Below, in pieces: positions 8,000 through 16,089 of a stretch of 37,942 nt of DNA. The notes under the pieces are model-generated. The model saw only the letters and a program-made list of their open reading frames with translations, did not search any database and was not told where the DNA came from. The first letter of the stretch is position 1. The number at the start of each line of letters is the position of its first letter. Position numbers and translations under genes: made by a program. This DNA comes from Acetobacteraceae bacterium (GTDB lineage: Bacteria; Pseudomonadota; Alphaproteobacteria; Acetobacterales; Acetobacteraceae): assembly GCA_025352375.1 (NCBI GenBank), contig JANXTL010000189.1:1-37942 (forward strand). Direction: 5' to 3'.

Positions 8000-8731
8000 A
8001 TGCGCAAGATTCTCACCATCGCCGACCGCGAATTGGCGGCCTATTTCGCCACCCCCGTCGCCACCGTGTTCATCGTCATCTTCCTTGTGTTGCAGGGTAC
8101 CCTGACCTTCAACCTGGGCAATTTCTTCGACCGCGATCAGGCCGACCTCAACCCGTTCTTCACCTTCATCCCCTGGGTGTTTCTGCTGCTGATCCCCGCG
8201 ATCACCATGCGCCTCTGGGCGGAGGAACGGCGTCTGGGCACCATCGAGCTGCTGCTGACACTGCCGATCACCCAGTGGCAGGCCGTGTTGGGGAAGTTCA
8301 TCGCCGCCTGGCTATTCTGCGGCATAGCGCTGCTGCTGACCTTTCCGTTCGTCCTGACCGTCAATTTCCTGGGCAACCCGGATAACGGGGTGATCGCTTC
8401 GGGCTACGTAGGCTCGATGCTGATCGCGGGCGCTTTCCTGGCCGTGGGCTCCGCCATGTCGGCCGCCACGCGCAATCAGGTCATCGCGTTCGTGCTGGCC
8501 GTGGCCATCTGCTTCATCTTCACGGTGGCGTCTTATTCGCTGGTCACCGACTTTCTGTCGAAAAACACCCCTGTCCTGGCGGAGGTCGCGCGGCGGCTGG
8601 CCGTGCTCGACCGCTTCCAGAATTTCACCCGCGGCCTGATCGCAGCCCGCGACATCGTTTATTTCGCGACTTTCATCGGGTTCTGGCTGTTTGTGAACAC
8701 CGTGTTGGTCGAACAACGCAAGGCGGACTGA
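8000..8731 (+). CDS. ABC transporter permease, GldF-like
   Basis: 243 aa membrane protein with six predicted helices. It begins MRKILTIADRELAAYFATPVA, typical of ABC-2 permeases of the Gld type. LWAEERRLGTIELLLTLPIT is the cytoplasmic coupling segment conserved in this family. Helices cover about 20-40, 60-75, 100-125, 140-165, 170-190 and 215-238. It would form the membrane channel with the preceding ATPase. Exported substrate unknown. Confidence 0.9.
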   Translation: MRKILTIADRELAAYFATPVATVFIVIFLVLQGTLTFNLGNFFDRDQADLNPFFTFIPWVFLLLIPAITMRLWAEERRLGTIELLLTLPITQWQAVLGKFIAAWLFCGIALLLTFPFVLTVNFLGNPDNGVIASGYVGSMLIAGAFLAVGSAMSAATRNQVIAFVLAVAICFIFTVASYSLVTDFLSKNTPVLAEVARRLAVLDRFQNFTRGLIAARDIVYFATFIGFWLFVNTVLVEQRKAD

Positions 8732-8735
8732 TCCG

Positions 8736-10649
8736 ATGCGCCGTCTGTGGTTTTCAATCGTCGGGGTCCTCGCGGCCGCCGGTATCGCCATCGGGATCAA
8801 CCTGTTCGCCGACGCCCGTCTGGGCAGCGTCCAGGCCGATCTCACCGCGTCCCATTTGTACACGCTGTCGGCTGGTACAAAACAAATCCTGGCGGGGCTC
8901 AAGGGGCCGGTGACCCTGCGTCTGTTCTACTCGCGCAAACTGGGCGCCACAGTGCCGTCCTACGGCAGCTATTCCGATCAGGTGCGAGAGATGCTGCGGA
9001 ACTACGCCGCGATCTCGGGTGGGAAGCTGAAGGTCGAGTTCTACGACCCCGAACCCTACAGCGACACCGAAGACCGAGCGCTGGCGTATGGGTTGCAGGG
9101 GGTGCCGGTGGATCAGGGGGGCGAGCAGGTTTGGTTCGGCCTGGTGGGCTCCAACCAGGTGGACGACGAGCGCACCATCCCGTTCTTCCAGGCGGAACGG
9201 CAACGTTTCCTGGAATACGACCTGACCAAGCTGATTTACGAGCTATCCAATCCCAAGCGGCCCGTCATCGGCCTGATGACGCCGCTGCCGATGGAGGGCG
9301 ATCCGCGCGCCATGATGATGGCGCGCCAGCAGGGCGGCAACGCCGGGCAGCCTTTCGCGTCCGACGTGCTGCTGCGGCAGACGAACACGGTGAAGATCGT
9401 GCCGACCGACGCGCAGGTTATCGATGCCGACATCCAGGTGCTGCTGGTGGCGCAACCGCCCACCAACATGCCTGAAGCGACGCTCTATGCCATCGATCAG
9501 TTCGTCATGCGCGGCGGACGGCTGATGATGATGGTCGATCCCTGGAGCGAACTCGCGGCCTCCGCCCCCAGTCCGACCGGGATGCCGACGGAAGACGCAC
9601 ATTCCGACCTCAAGAAGCTGTTCGACGCCTGGGGGATTGTGTTCGATCCCACGCAGGCGGTCGGCGATCTGACCGGCGCCTGGCGTGTCCGAGCCGGTGG
9701 GGATGGCGTGCAGGCGGTGAACTATGTCGCGTGGTTCAGCATCCGCGATGGCATCAACAAAGAAGATCCCGCGACCGCCGATCTGAAGTCGGTCACCGTG
9801 GCGTCCCCGGGTGCGCTGTCCAAGGCCGAGGGCGCGTCCATCGAATTCACCCCGCTGCTGACCACGAGCGCCCGTTCGGCGTTGATTCCCAGCGCTAAAC
9901 TGCGGATGCCCGAACCGGCCGCATTGCTGGCGGCGTTCCAGCCCGATGGGAAAACGCGCGTCGTCGCCGCGCGTATTCGCGGCGTGCTGAAATCCGCGTT
10001 TACCGGCCCGCCGGCCTTGCCCGAGGGCGTCAAGCGCCCCGACAATTTCCCGGAACACAAAGCCAGCACCGACGCCCCAGCCAATATGGTCGTGGTGGCC
10101 GATTCCGACATCCTCGCCGACCGGTTCTGGGTGCGGATCGCCGACTTCTTCGGCCAACCCACGGCGACACCCTTCGCCGATAACGGACCCTTCGTCGCCA
10201 ACCTGATCGGCACCCTCGCCGGCGGCGACGCGTTGATCGGGCTGCGGTCCCGCGGCGATACCAACCGGCCCTTCACCGTCATCGCCCACATGCAAGGCGA
10301 CGCGGAAGCCAAGTACCGGAAAACCCAGCAAGAACTGCAAAAACATCTTGAGGACGTCGAGAAGAAGCTTCGCACTCTGCGCACCGGCGGGGAGCAGGAA
10401 GCCGGCAAGGCACGGCCCGAAGCGGTCATTACCCCCGAACAACGGGCGGCGATCGACGAAGCGCGCGCCGACATCGTGAAGACAAGGCAACAGCTGCGAA
10501 CCGTGCAACTCGAGTTGAATCGCGATATCGCGCACCTGGAAACCACGCTGCGGGTGCTGAATATCGTGCTGGTTCCCACGCTGCTGGCACTCCTCGCCAT
10601 CGCCATGGCCTTCATCCAACGCACCCGCCGCGCGAGGGCTCGGGCATGA
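8736..10649 (+). CDS. GldG-like ABC transporter auxiliary protein
   Basis: 637 aa. An N-terminal membrane anchor (residues 5-25, WFSIVGVLAAAGIAIGINLF) is followed by a large extracytoplasmic domain of the GldG/ABC-auxiliary type: LYTLSAGTKQIL, YDPEPYSDTEDRA, DQFVMRGGRLMMMVDPW. Residues about 525-605 are strongly coiled-coil (KYRKTQQELQKHLEDVEKK and RQQLRTVQLELNRD). A C-terminal helix (VLVPTLLALLAIAMAF) and a basic tail finish the protein. It starts 4 bp after the permease stop and overlaps the next gene by ATGA. The two-anchor topology suggests a periplasmic partner for the transporter. Confidence 0.88.
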   Translation: MRRLWFSIVGVLAAAGIAIGINLFADARLGSVQADLTASHLYTLSAGTKQILAGLKGPVTLRLFYSRKLGATVPSYGSYSDQVREMLRNYAAISGGKLKVEFYDPEPYSDTEDRALAYGLQGVPVDQGGEQVWFGLVGSNQVDDERTIPFFQAERQRFLEYDLTKLIYELSNPKRPVIGLMTPLPMEGDPRAMMMARQQGGNAGQPFASDVLLRQTNTVKIVPTDAQVIDADIQVLLVAQPPTNMPEATLYAIDQFVMRGGRLMMMVDPWSELAASAPSPTGMPTEDAHSDLKKLFDAWGIVFDPTQAVGDLTGAWRVRAGGDGVQAVNYVAWFSIRDGINKEDPATADLKSVTVASPGALSKAEGASIEFTPLLTTSARSALIPSAKLRMPEPAALLAAFQPDGKTRVVAARIRGVLKSAFTGPPALPEGVKRPDNFPEHKASTDAPANMVVVADSDILADRFWVRIADFFGQPTATPFADNGPFVANLIGTLAGGDALIGLRSRGDTNRPFTVIAHMQGDAEAKYRKTQQELQKHLEDVEKKLRTLRTGGEQEAGKARPEAVITPEQRAAIDEARADIVKTRQQLRTVQLELNRDIAHLETTLRVLNIVLVPTLLALLAIAMAFIQRTRRARARA

Positions 10650-11767
10650 ATCAGCGCACGCTTCTCATTTTGGCGGCTCTGGCCGTCGTCGCCCTCGGCG
10701 GAGGCTGGTTCTTCGGCGCCGGCACCATGCCGTCCGGGCAAAAATCGGTGGATGCGGGCAAACTGATGTTCCCCGATCTGGCGCCGAAACTCCAGAAGGC
10801 CGCCAAAATCGAGGTCGTGTTTCAGGGCAAAACCACAACGGTGGCCCTGAAAGACGGCAGATGGGGGATCGCCGAACGCGCGGGCTACCCCGTGCAGGAC
10901 AGCAAACTGCACGCGATGATGGCCGCCCTTACGGAATTGCGGTTGGTGGAACCGCGGACCAGCGATCCCGCCGAATACGCCCGGCTTGGCGTGGAGGACG
11001 CAACCAAACCCGATGCGAACTCCAACCTGCTGCGCGTCCTGGATGCCGACGGCAAACCGATCCTCGAGGTCATCGCCGGCCACCGCCGCACCCGAACGCA
11101 GGGCAAGGTCGAAGAACAGGTCTACGTCCGCCGCCCCGACCAGAAAGAGTCCTGGTTGGCCGAAGGGGCCTTGCAGGTCGACCACGATCCCACCCAGTGG
11201 CTGGATCGGGATGTCGTTAATATCGCGCACGCCCGGATCGCCACCGTCACCGTAACCCGTGGCGAGAACAAGCTGGTCTTCACCCGCGACGGCGAGAAAC
11301 TGACCCTGACCGACCCGAAAGAACATCCCAAGCTGGAAGACTACAAAGTCGAGGATATCGCACGCGCGTTTGAAACCCTGACGTTCCAGGAAGTGCGGGC
11401 CGCGTCCGATCCCGTTGGCGCGACACAGGGAACGGCGGTGTTCACCACGACGGATGGCCTGACCCTGACCGCGACAGTTTTCAAACAAGAAAAGGACATC
11501 TGGGTCAGCCTCGCCGCGACCGGCGACGAGAAGGCGCAAGCCGAAGCCGCCACCCTGACCAAGAAATTCAATGGCTGGCTGTTTCAGGTCGGTGCCTGGA
11601 AGGAGACCGCGCTGGTGCCACAGATGGACGATCTGAAAGCCGCCGAACCGCCGCCGGCCGCGCCCCCCCCGGGGATGTCCCCTGGTCTGCCGCCCGGCAT
11701 CGCCATGCCGCCGGGCCTCCCCCCCGGCCTCCTCCCCTCGGGCCTCGTGCCGCCCGACCGGCCGTGA
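10646..11767 (+). CDS. DUF4340 domain-containing protein with Pro/Gly-rich tail
   Basis: 373 aa, overlapping the GldG-like gene by 4 bases. Residues 1-25 form a membrane anchor (LLILAALAVVALGGGWFFGAG). The body matches DUF4340 in style: a repeated beta-rich segment with KDGRWGIAERAGYPV and LRVLDADGKPILEV. The last about 40 residues are a low-complexity Pro/Gly/Leu tail (PPPGMSPGLPPGIAMPPG). DUF4340 proteins regularly follow GldG-like genes, so it is probably another envelope component of the same system. The tail could mediate protein contacts or span the periplasm; that is inference. Confidence 0.8.
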   Translation: MNQRTLLILAALAVVALGGGWFFGAGTMPSGQKSVDAGKLMFPDLAPKLQKAAKIEVVFQGKTTTVALKDGRWGIAERAGYPVQDSKLHAMMAALTELRLVEPRTSDPAEYARLGVEDATKPDANSNLLRVLDADGKPILEVIAGHRRTRTQGKVEEQVYVRRPDQKESWLAEGALQVDHDPTQWLDRDVVNIAHARIATVTVTRGENKLVFTRDGEKLTLTDPKEHPKLEDYKVEDIARAFETLTFQEVRAASDPVGATQGTAVFTTTDGLTLTATVFKQEKDIWVSLAATGDEKAQAEAATLTKKFNGWLFQVGAWKETALVPQMDDLKAAEPPPAAPPPGMSPGLPPGIAMPPGLPPGLLPSGLVPPDRP

Positions 11768-12201
11768 CCGATCGGGAATATCCCCCGCGCCCGATCGTGG
11801 GCATCGGGATCGTGGTGATCCGAGGCCATGAGGTATTGTTGTGCCGGCGCGGCAAGCCGCCCAACGTTGGCAGCTGGACTCTGCCGGGTGGCGCGCAGGA
11901 CGTCGGCGAAACCTGCCAGGCCGCCGCTCGGCGGGAACTGGAAGAAGAAACCGGTCTGACGGTCGGCGAACTGCATTTCTGCGCCTACGTCGACACCATC
12001 CGGAAAGACGATCAGGGACGGGTGCGGTTCCACTATACCATCCTCGATTTCGCCGCCCGCTACGACGGCGGGCAGGCTGTCGCCGGTTCGGACGTATCGG
12101 AGGTGCAGTGGGTATCGATGGACGACCTGGGACCATACAATCTTTGGAGCGAGGCACACCGCATCATCGCCATCGCGCGCGGATTGGTGGGGGACGATTA
12201 A
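11764..12201 (+). CDS. NUDIX hydrolase
   Basis: 145 aa from GTG 11764, overlapping the DUF4340 gene by GTGA. The NUDIX box is intact: GAQDVGE followed seven residues later by REL-EE-TGL, which supplies the metal-binding Glu residues. The N-terminal strand GIGIVVIRGHEVLLCRRG and the WTLPGG turn are typical of ADP-ribose/nucleotide pyrophosphatases. NUDIX enzymes hydrolyse X-linked nucleoside diphosphates; the substrate here is unknown. It is cytosolic while its operon partners are envelope proteins, so it may share only the promoter. Confidence 0.93.
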   Translation: MTDREYPPRPIVGIGIVVIRGHEVLLCRRGKPPNVGSWTLPGGAQDVGETCQAAARRELEEETGLTVGELHFCAYVDTIRKDDQGRVRFHYTILDFAARYDGGQAVAGSDVSEVQWVSMDDLGPYNLWSEAHRIIAIARGLVGDD

Positions 12202-12202
12202 C

Positions 12203-12319
12203 CGCCGTTCTTCGCCCGCCGGGCCGTTACGATTGCACGCTACCCGGCTGAACGGCGAATGGCTGTTCCAGCACCGATTGGCGGTTCTGGACGGGATGTT
12301 TAAACGCGACGGCATCTAA
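12203..12319 (+). pseudogene. Possible C-terminal remnant of a SnoaL-like protein
   Basis: Between the NUDIX stop and the SDR start one frame reads TRLNGEWLFQHRLAVLDG and ends at TAA 12317-12319. The pattern (GEW followed by a basic strand and VLDG) resembles the last strand of SnoaL/NTF2-fold proteins. No start codon or N-terminal part is visible in this frame. I interpret it as a decayed gene end, with low confidence; it could be chance coding-like sequence. Confidence 0.3.
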
Positions 12320-12338
12320 CAACGGGAACGAGGCTCCA

Positions 12339-13115
12339 ATGGCTCTGCTGGAAAACAAAGTTGGAATAATCACCGGTGCCGCGTCCGGTATCGGCGCCGC
12401 CACCGCCCGCGCGTTGTCGAGGGAAGGTGCGAAACTCGTGCTGACCGACCTCGACGACGCGCCCGGCCAGGCATTGGCGGCCGAGGTCGGTGGAATCTAC
12501 ATCCACCACGACGTCACCGACGAAGCCGGCTGGCCCGCCGTCGTCGCGGCCGCCGAGGCGATGGGGCGCCTCGATATCCTCGTCGCCAACGCCGGCATCG
12601 GCATCATGTGTTCGGTTTTGGACATGAGCCTGGTCGATTGGCGCCGCCAGATGGCGATCAACGTCGACGGCGTTTTTTTAACCGTCAAATACGGCATCCC
12701 GGCGATGCGCCGCGCTGGAAATGGCGGGTCGGTGGTGATGCTGTCCTCGGTCGCCGGGCTGCGCGGGTCCGCCGGTTTGGCGGGCTACAGCGCCACCAAG
12801 GGCGCCGTTAGGCTGTTCGCCAAGTCGATGGCTTTGGAGTGCGCCCAGGCGGGCGACGGCATCCGGGTGAATTCCGTGCATCCCGGCATCATCGCCACCC
12901 CCATTTGGGGCAAGCTGCCGGCGGGTGCCAATGCGCCGCTCGACCCGGACACGATCGCAGCCGCATCCGTTCCGATGGGCAAACCCGGGCAGGCCAGCGA
13001 AATCGCTGACGGCATCCTGTTCCTGTGCTCCGATCTGTCGAGCCACATGACCGGGTCGGAACTGGTCATTGACGGCGGGCTGACGGCGGGGCGGATCACC
13101 CGTATGGGAGCCTGA
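12339..13115 (+). CDS. SDR family NAD(P)-dependent oxidoreductase
   Basis: 258 aa classical short-chain dehydrogenase. Cofactor motif TGAASGIG is near residue 12, followed by LTDLDD, whose Asp at the end of the second strand favours NAD(H). The structural motif NAGIG is present. The catalytic set is Ser in VVMLSSVAG and Tyr/Lys in YSATK. The C-terminus carries the usual GSELVIDGGLTAG. A GGAACGAGG stretch precedes the ATG. Substrate cannot be named. It appears monocistronic, with a 75-bp gap to the next gene. Confidence 0.93.
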   Translation: MALLENKVGIITGAASGIGAATARALSREGAKLVLTDLDDAPGQALAAEVGGIYIHHDVTDEAGWPAVVAAAEAMGRLDILVANAGIGIMCSVLDMSLVDWRRQMAINVDGVFLTVKYGIPAMRRAGNGGSVVMLSSVAGLRGSAGLAGYSATKGAVRLFAKSMALECAQAGDGIRVNSVHPGIIATPIWGKLPAGANAPLDPDTIAAASVPMGKPGQASEIADGILFLCSDLSSHMTGSELVIDGGLTAGRITRMGA

Positions 13116-13190
13116 GCGAAAACGGGTTGCAACCAGACGGGATGTTCGGCCAGTTTGCTGCTATCCACGGTGGTGAGGCCCTGAACACGT

Positions 13191-13673
13191 ATGCTTATCG
13201 TCTGCCCAACCTGCGACGCCGAATACGAGGTTCAGGATCGCTTGTTGCGGCCGGGGCGGGCAACCCGCTGCATGCGATGCGGTCACCAATGGGTGGCCCT
13301 CCCGTTGCCGGAGGCTCCTGGATCGCCCCCGCCGGAACCTCCGGCATCGCCCCCGCCGGAGGCTCCGGTTTTTACCTTGCCGGCTGGACCGACGGCGATG
13401 GAACGGCTCAGTGTTCCGCCCGCCACACCGCGGGGGGCGTTGGGTCTGCGGCTGGCGTGGCTGGTGACGGTGCTGATGTTGATGGGTCTTGTGGGCGGGC
13501 TTTACGTCGAGCGTATCGCGGTGATGACGGCATGGCCACCCAGCCAGCGGCTCTACGCGGTGTTCGGGCTTGCTCCGTCGCCCGAATCGCCGCATCGACC
13601 ACCTGAATCCAAGCGCGAGGGAGCAGAGCATGTCGATGAAACGCGGCAGCATCCTGCGGATCGAGGTCACTGA
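13191..13673 (+). CDS. MJ0042-type zinc-ribbon membrane protein
   Basis: 160 aa. Residues 1-36 are a zinc-ribbon with two CxxC pairs (CPTCDAEYEVQDRLL and CMRCGHQW), the pattern of MJ0042-type fingers found at the N-terminus of many proteobacterial envelope proteins. A Pro/Glu linker with near-repeats (GSPPPEPPASPPPEAP) follows, then one membrane helix (about 88-108, AWLVTVLMLMGLVGGLYV). The tail is short and Pro-rich. The helix places the ribbon in the cytoplasm. The gene overlaps the next one by 44 bp in a different frame, so the extreme C-terminus may be frame-altered relative to homologues. Confidence 0.75.
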   Translation: MLIVCPTCDAEYEVQDRLLRPGRATRCMRCGHQWVALPLPEAPGSPPPEPPASPPPEAPVFTLPAGPTAMERLSVPPATPRGALGLRLAWLVTVLMLMGLVGGLYVERIAVMTAWPPSQRLYAVFGLAPSPESPHRPPESKREGAEHVDETRQHPADRGH

Positions 13674-13842
13674 ACGTCTGACACCGGTTTTCGGCGGCAT
13701 CGAGTTAGAAGGCGCCGCCTGGGCCGCGGGTGTCGCCGAAGCGACCGAGGCGCTGGTCGAGGAACGGTTGTTGCTGCGGGAGGATGCGGACCGTCCGATC
13801 GCGGCGAAGAAGGTGTCCCGCGACGTGCTGGCGGTGCTGTAG
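13630..13842 (+). CDS. 70-aa hypothetical protein
   Basis: ATG at 13630 (MSMKRGSILRIEV) is preceded by GGGAG at good spacing. The product is 70 aa, acidic with Ala/Glu-rich helices (WAAGVAEATEALVEERLLL). Its stop (13840-13842) abuts the convergent P450 gene, whose stop begins at 13843. It overlaps the zinc-ribbon gene, suggesting coupling. No family recognised. Confidence 0.55.
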   Translation: MSMKRGSILRIEVTERLTPVFGGIELEGAAWAAGVAEATEALVEERLLLREDADRPIAAKKVSRDVLAVL

Positions 13843-14991
13843 TCACCACCTCACGGGCAAATTCAACACCCCCCGAAACGCCCATCCGCCAATCCGAACC
13901 GGTTCGTTATCGTCCAGCCGCAGCCCAGGTAACCTCCGGAACACACTCGGCAACGCCACATCCGCCACCATCGCGCGGGATGCCCAGGCGCCAACGCAGT
14001 AATGCGGTCCCGCACCGAATGCGATACTTTTCGAAGTATCGCGACGGGCATCGAACCGGTCGGGATCGCGGAAAACGGCCTCGTCCCGATTGGCAGAACC
14101 AATCAGAAAAAACACCCGCTCTTCCGGTTCCAGATCGATCCCGCCGATGGTCCAGGGTTTCGCGATACGCCGCGGCATCATGCCGATGGGGGAGATCCAG
14201 CGGGCGAACTCCTCGAACGCCTGAAGCCAGGAAACATTGCCAAGTTGCTCGGGATGCGTCAGCAACGCCCATACCGTACCAGCAACGGTGTCCCGTGGCT
14301 CATTCTGGCCGCCGGAAATCGCGAGCTTGATATTCGCTCTGATACTTTCCATCGGCAGCCCAGCCGCGAGCAGCAGGCTGAGCATGCCACGGTCCGGGTG
14401 TTTGCGCACCACCGGCAGCATGTCGTCGATCACCGCATCGATGCCGGCGGTGGCGGCGTGACAACGCGCCTCGATAGCTGGATTTCCAGCGTAGTTGGCG
14501 ATGCCGTCGATCATCCCTTGCGACCAGGCATCCATGTCCTGGAACCGCATATTGGTCAGGCCGGTGATATCCTTGAGGCACTCGGCGGAAAACGGCAGCG
14601 CGAATGTCTGGAATAAATCGCCGCCGCCGGAAGGCGCCACCTCGTCCAGCAGCCGGTCGGCATGCGCCTGAAACCGCGCCGTCCAGAATTCTTTGACGGT
14701 ACGCGGCGACATCGCGGAGAAGACCATTTTGCGTTCCGCCGCATGCGCCGGTCCGTCCTTTCGCATCATGTTATGCCCCATCAGCCGGGTCATCAGACCA
14801 CCCGGCTGCTCGGAACTGAACACCTCGATCGACTTTTCCGACGCCACAATGTCGTCGTGCCGCGATAGCACCGTGCCATTGAGCTGGGGGACGAAGGCGA
14901 TCGGTGCCTCGGCCCGCAGGCGCGCCAAAATGGGGTATGGGTCGTGCCAAAACGCGCCGAGATCGATGTCGAAGCGCGGTGCGTTGCTCAT
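13843..14991 (-). CDS. Cytochrome P450
   Basis: 382 aa, a soluble class-I-type bacterial P450. The heme-binding loop is FGAGPHYCVGAWA with Cys332 as thiolate ligand. The K-helix ExxR is E261-R264 (EEFARW), and the C-helix region shows HNMMRKDGPAHAAERK. The I-helix reads ISGGQNEPRD (225-234), where most P450s have AGxDT/AGxET, so the usual acid-alcohol pair is missing. No membrane anchor is seen. ATG at 14991 overlaps the DJ-1 gene stop (ATGA), so it is translated after it in one operon. Redox partners are not in the window. Substrate unknown. Confidence 0.93.
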   Translation of the reverse strand: MSNAPRFDIDLGAFWHDPYPILARLRAEAPIAFVPQLNGTVLSRHDDIVASEKSIEVFSSEQPGGLMTRLMGHNMMRKDGPAHAAERKMVFSAMSPRTVKEFWTARFQAHADRLLDEVAPSGGGDLFQTFALPFSAECLKDITGLTNMRFQDMDAWSQGMIDGIANYAGNPAIEARCHAATAGIDAVIDDMLPVVRKHPDRGMLSLLLAAGLPMESIRANIKLAISGGQNEPRDTVAGTVWALLTHPEQLGNVSWLQAFEEFARWISPIGMMPRRIAKPWTIGGIDLEPEERVFFLIGSANRDEAVFRDPDRFDARRDTSKSIAFGAGPHYCVGAWASRAMVADVALPSVFRRLPGLRLDDNEPVRIGGWAFRGVLNLPVRW

Positions 14992-15623
14992 AACGGAAGC
15001 GCCATGCGCGGGTCGCGTTGCCAGTGGTATTCGGCCGCGGCCGCGGCGTTATCGGCGACGGCCTGGCCGGCAAGCTTGGCAACGAGGTAAAAGGCCATGT
15101 CGGTGCCGGACGATACGCCGGCGGAAGTTACGTATTTACCGGCGTCGACCCAGCGCCAGGTGCGGTTCCACAACACGTCGGGGCCCAGGGTCACGATCCA
15201 GTCGAACGCGTTATGATTGGTGGTCGCGGGTTTGCCGTTCAATAATCCGGCTTTCGCCAGCACCCCGGCACCGGTGCAGACCGATGTCATAAGGGGCACC
15301 TTGGCATCCATCGCCCGCACCCAGTCGAGGGTGATTGTGTCCAGCACGTCCTCGGTGCCACGCCCGCCCGGGATCATGAGGACATCGAACGGCTTGGTCA
15401 GCGCTTCCTGCCGGGTCATATCCGGCAACACGCGCGGACCGTTATAACTGCGCACCGGGTCCATGGTTTTGGCGATGAAAACGATCTGAAACGGATAGGG
15501 ACCTTTGTCGGCATAGCCCTGACCCAGGAATCGCGCGATGGAGAATGCCTGCACGAATCCCCAGACATCGATCGGTTCGAAGTTCTCGTAAATGAAGATG
15601 CCGATTGTTTTCGTGTTTGGCAT
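14988..15623 (-). CDS. DJ-1/PfpI family protein (isonitrile hydratase-like)
   Basis: 211 aa with a glutamine-amidotransferase-like fold. Residues IGIFIYENFEPIDVWG at the N-terminus contain the conserved acidic residue near 13-16. DVLMIPGGRGTED forms the oxyanion turn, and the nucleophile elbow is TSVCTGAG with Cys116. ATTNHNAFDW follows in the position where isonitrile hydratase-like proteins have ATTHW. Length suits the single-domain DJ-1/isonitrile hydratase group rather than an AraC fusion. An AAGGAA site lies 7 nt before the ATG. It is co-transcribed with the downstream P450. The enzymatic assignment within the superfamily is tentative. Confidence 0.85.
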   Translation of the reverse strand: MPNTKTIGIFIYENFEPIDVWGFVQAFSIARFLGQGYADKGPYPFQIVFIAKTMDPVRSYNGPRVLPDMTRQEALTKPFDVLMIPGGRGTEDVLDTITLDWVRAMDAKVPLMTSVCTGAGVLAKAGLLNGKPATTNHNAFDWIVTLGPDVLWNRTWRWVDAGKYVTSAGVSSGTDMAFYLVAKLAGQAVADNAAAAAEYHWQRDPRMALPL

Positions 15624-15640
15624 GACGCGGTTCCTTCCGG

Positions 15641-15997
15641 TTACGGCAACAAATCCTTCACACGTTCGGCGGGCCGGCAGACGAACGTGCCGCGGTCCGT
15701 CGTTACGATCGGTCGTTCCATCAGTATCGGGTGCGATTGTAACGCGTCCAGCAGGTCGTCGTCGGTCTTGGCCGGATCGTCCAGGCCCAGTTCGCCGAAC
15801 AGGCTGCCCTTGCGGCGCAGCAACGCCCGCGGGGCCATGCCGAGCTGTTTCAGCAGGGCCTTCATCGCGTCGCGGCTGGGCGGGGTTTTCAGGTATTCGA
15901 TAACGCGCGGCTCGATGCCGGCATCCCGCAGCATGCCCAGCACTTTCCGCGACGTGCCGCAGGTGGGGTTGTGGTAGATCGTGACCTCGTTGGGCAT
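15641..15997 (-). CDS. Arsenate reductase, glutaredoxin-coupled ArsC family
   Basis: 118 aa thioredoxin-fold protein. The catalytic motif HNPTCGTSRK supplies the nucleophilic Cys near residue 13. The arsenate-binding region is shown by YLKTPPSRD and MERPIV. GGAGG is 5 nt before the ATG at 15997. Some ArsC/Spx/YffB relatives do not reduce arsenate, but the CGTS motif and ERPI are those of true ArsC. It lies 17 bp upstream of the DJ-1 gene in the same direction, so the three genes may form an operon. No arsR or arsB/acr3 lies nearby. Confidence 0.9.
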   Translation of the reverse strand: MPNEVTIYHNPTCGTSRKVLGMLRDAGIEPRVIEYLKTPPSRDAMKALLKQLGMAPRALLRRKGSLFGELGLDDPAKTDDDLLDALQSHPILMERPIVTTDRGTFVCRPAERVKDLLP

Positions 15998-16089
15998 CGC
16001 ATCCTCCGTTACAGATTATTTATCCCCGCCAGGATTAAAAGCGCGGCTATCATCGTCCACGTTAACTGAACCATAAACGGGAGTCCGCC

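Noticed and set aside
13116-13190. Minus-strand frame reading protein-like residues (TTVDSSKLAEHPVWLQ) before the zinc-ribbon gene
   Set aside because: It has no ribosome-binding site and continues antisense into the SDR gene, so it is probably chance.
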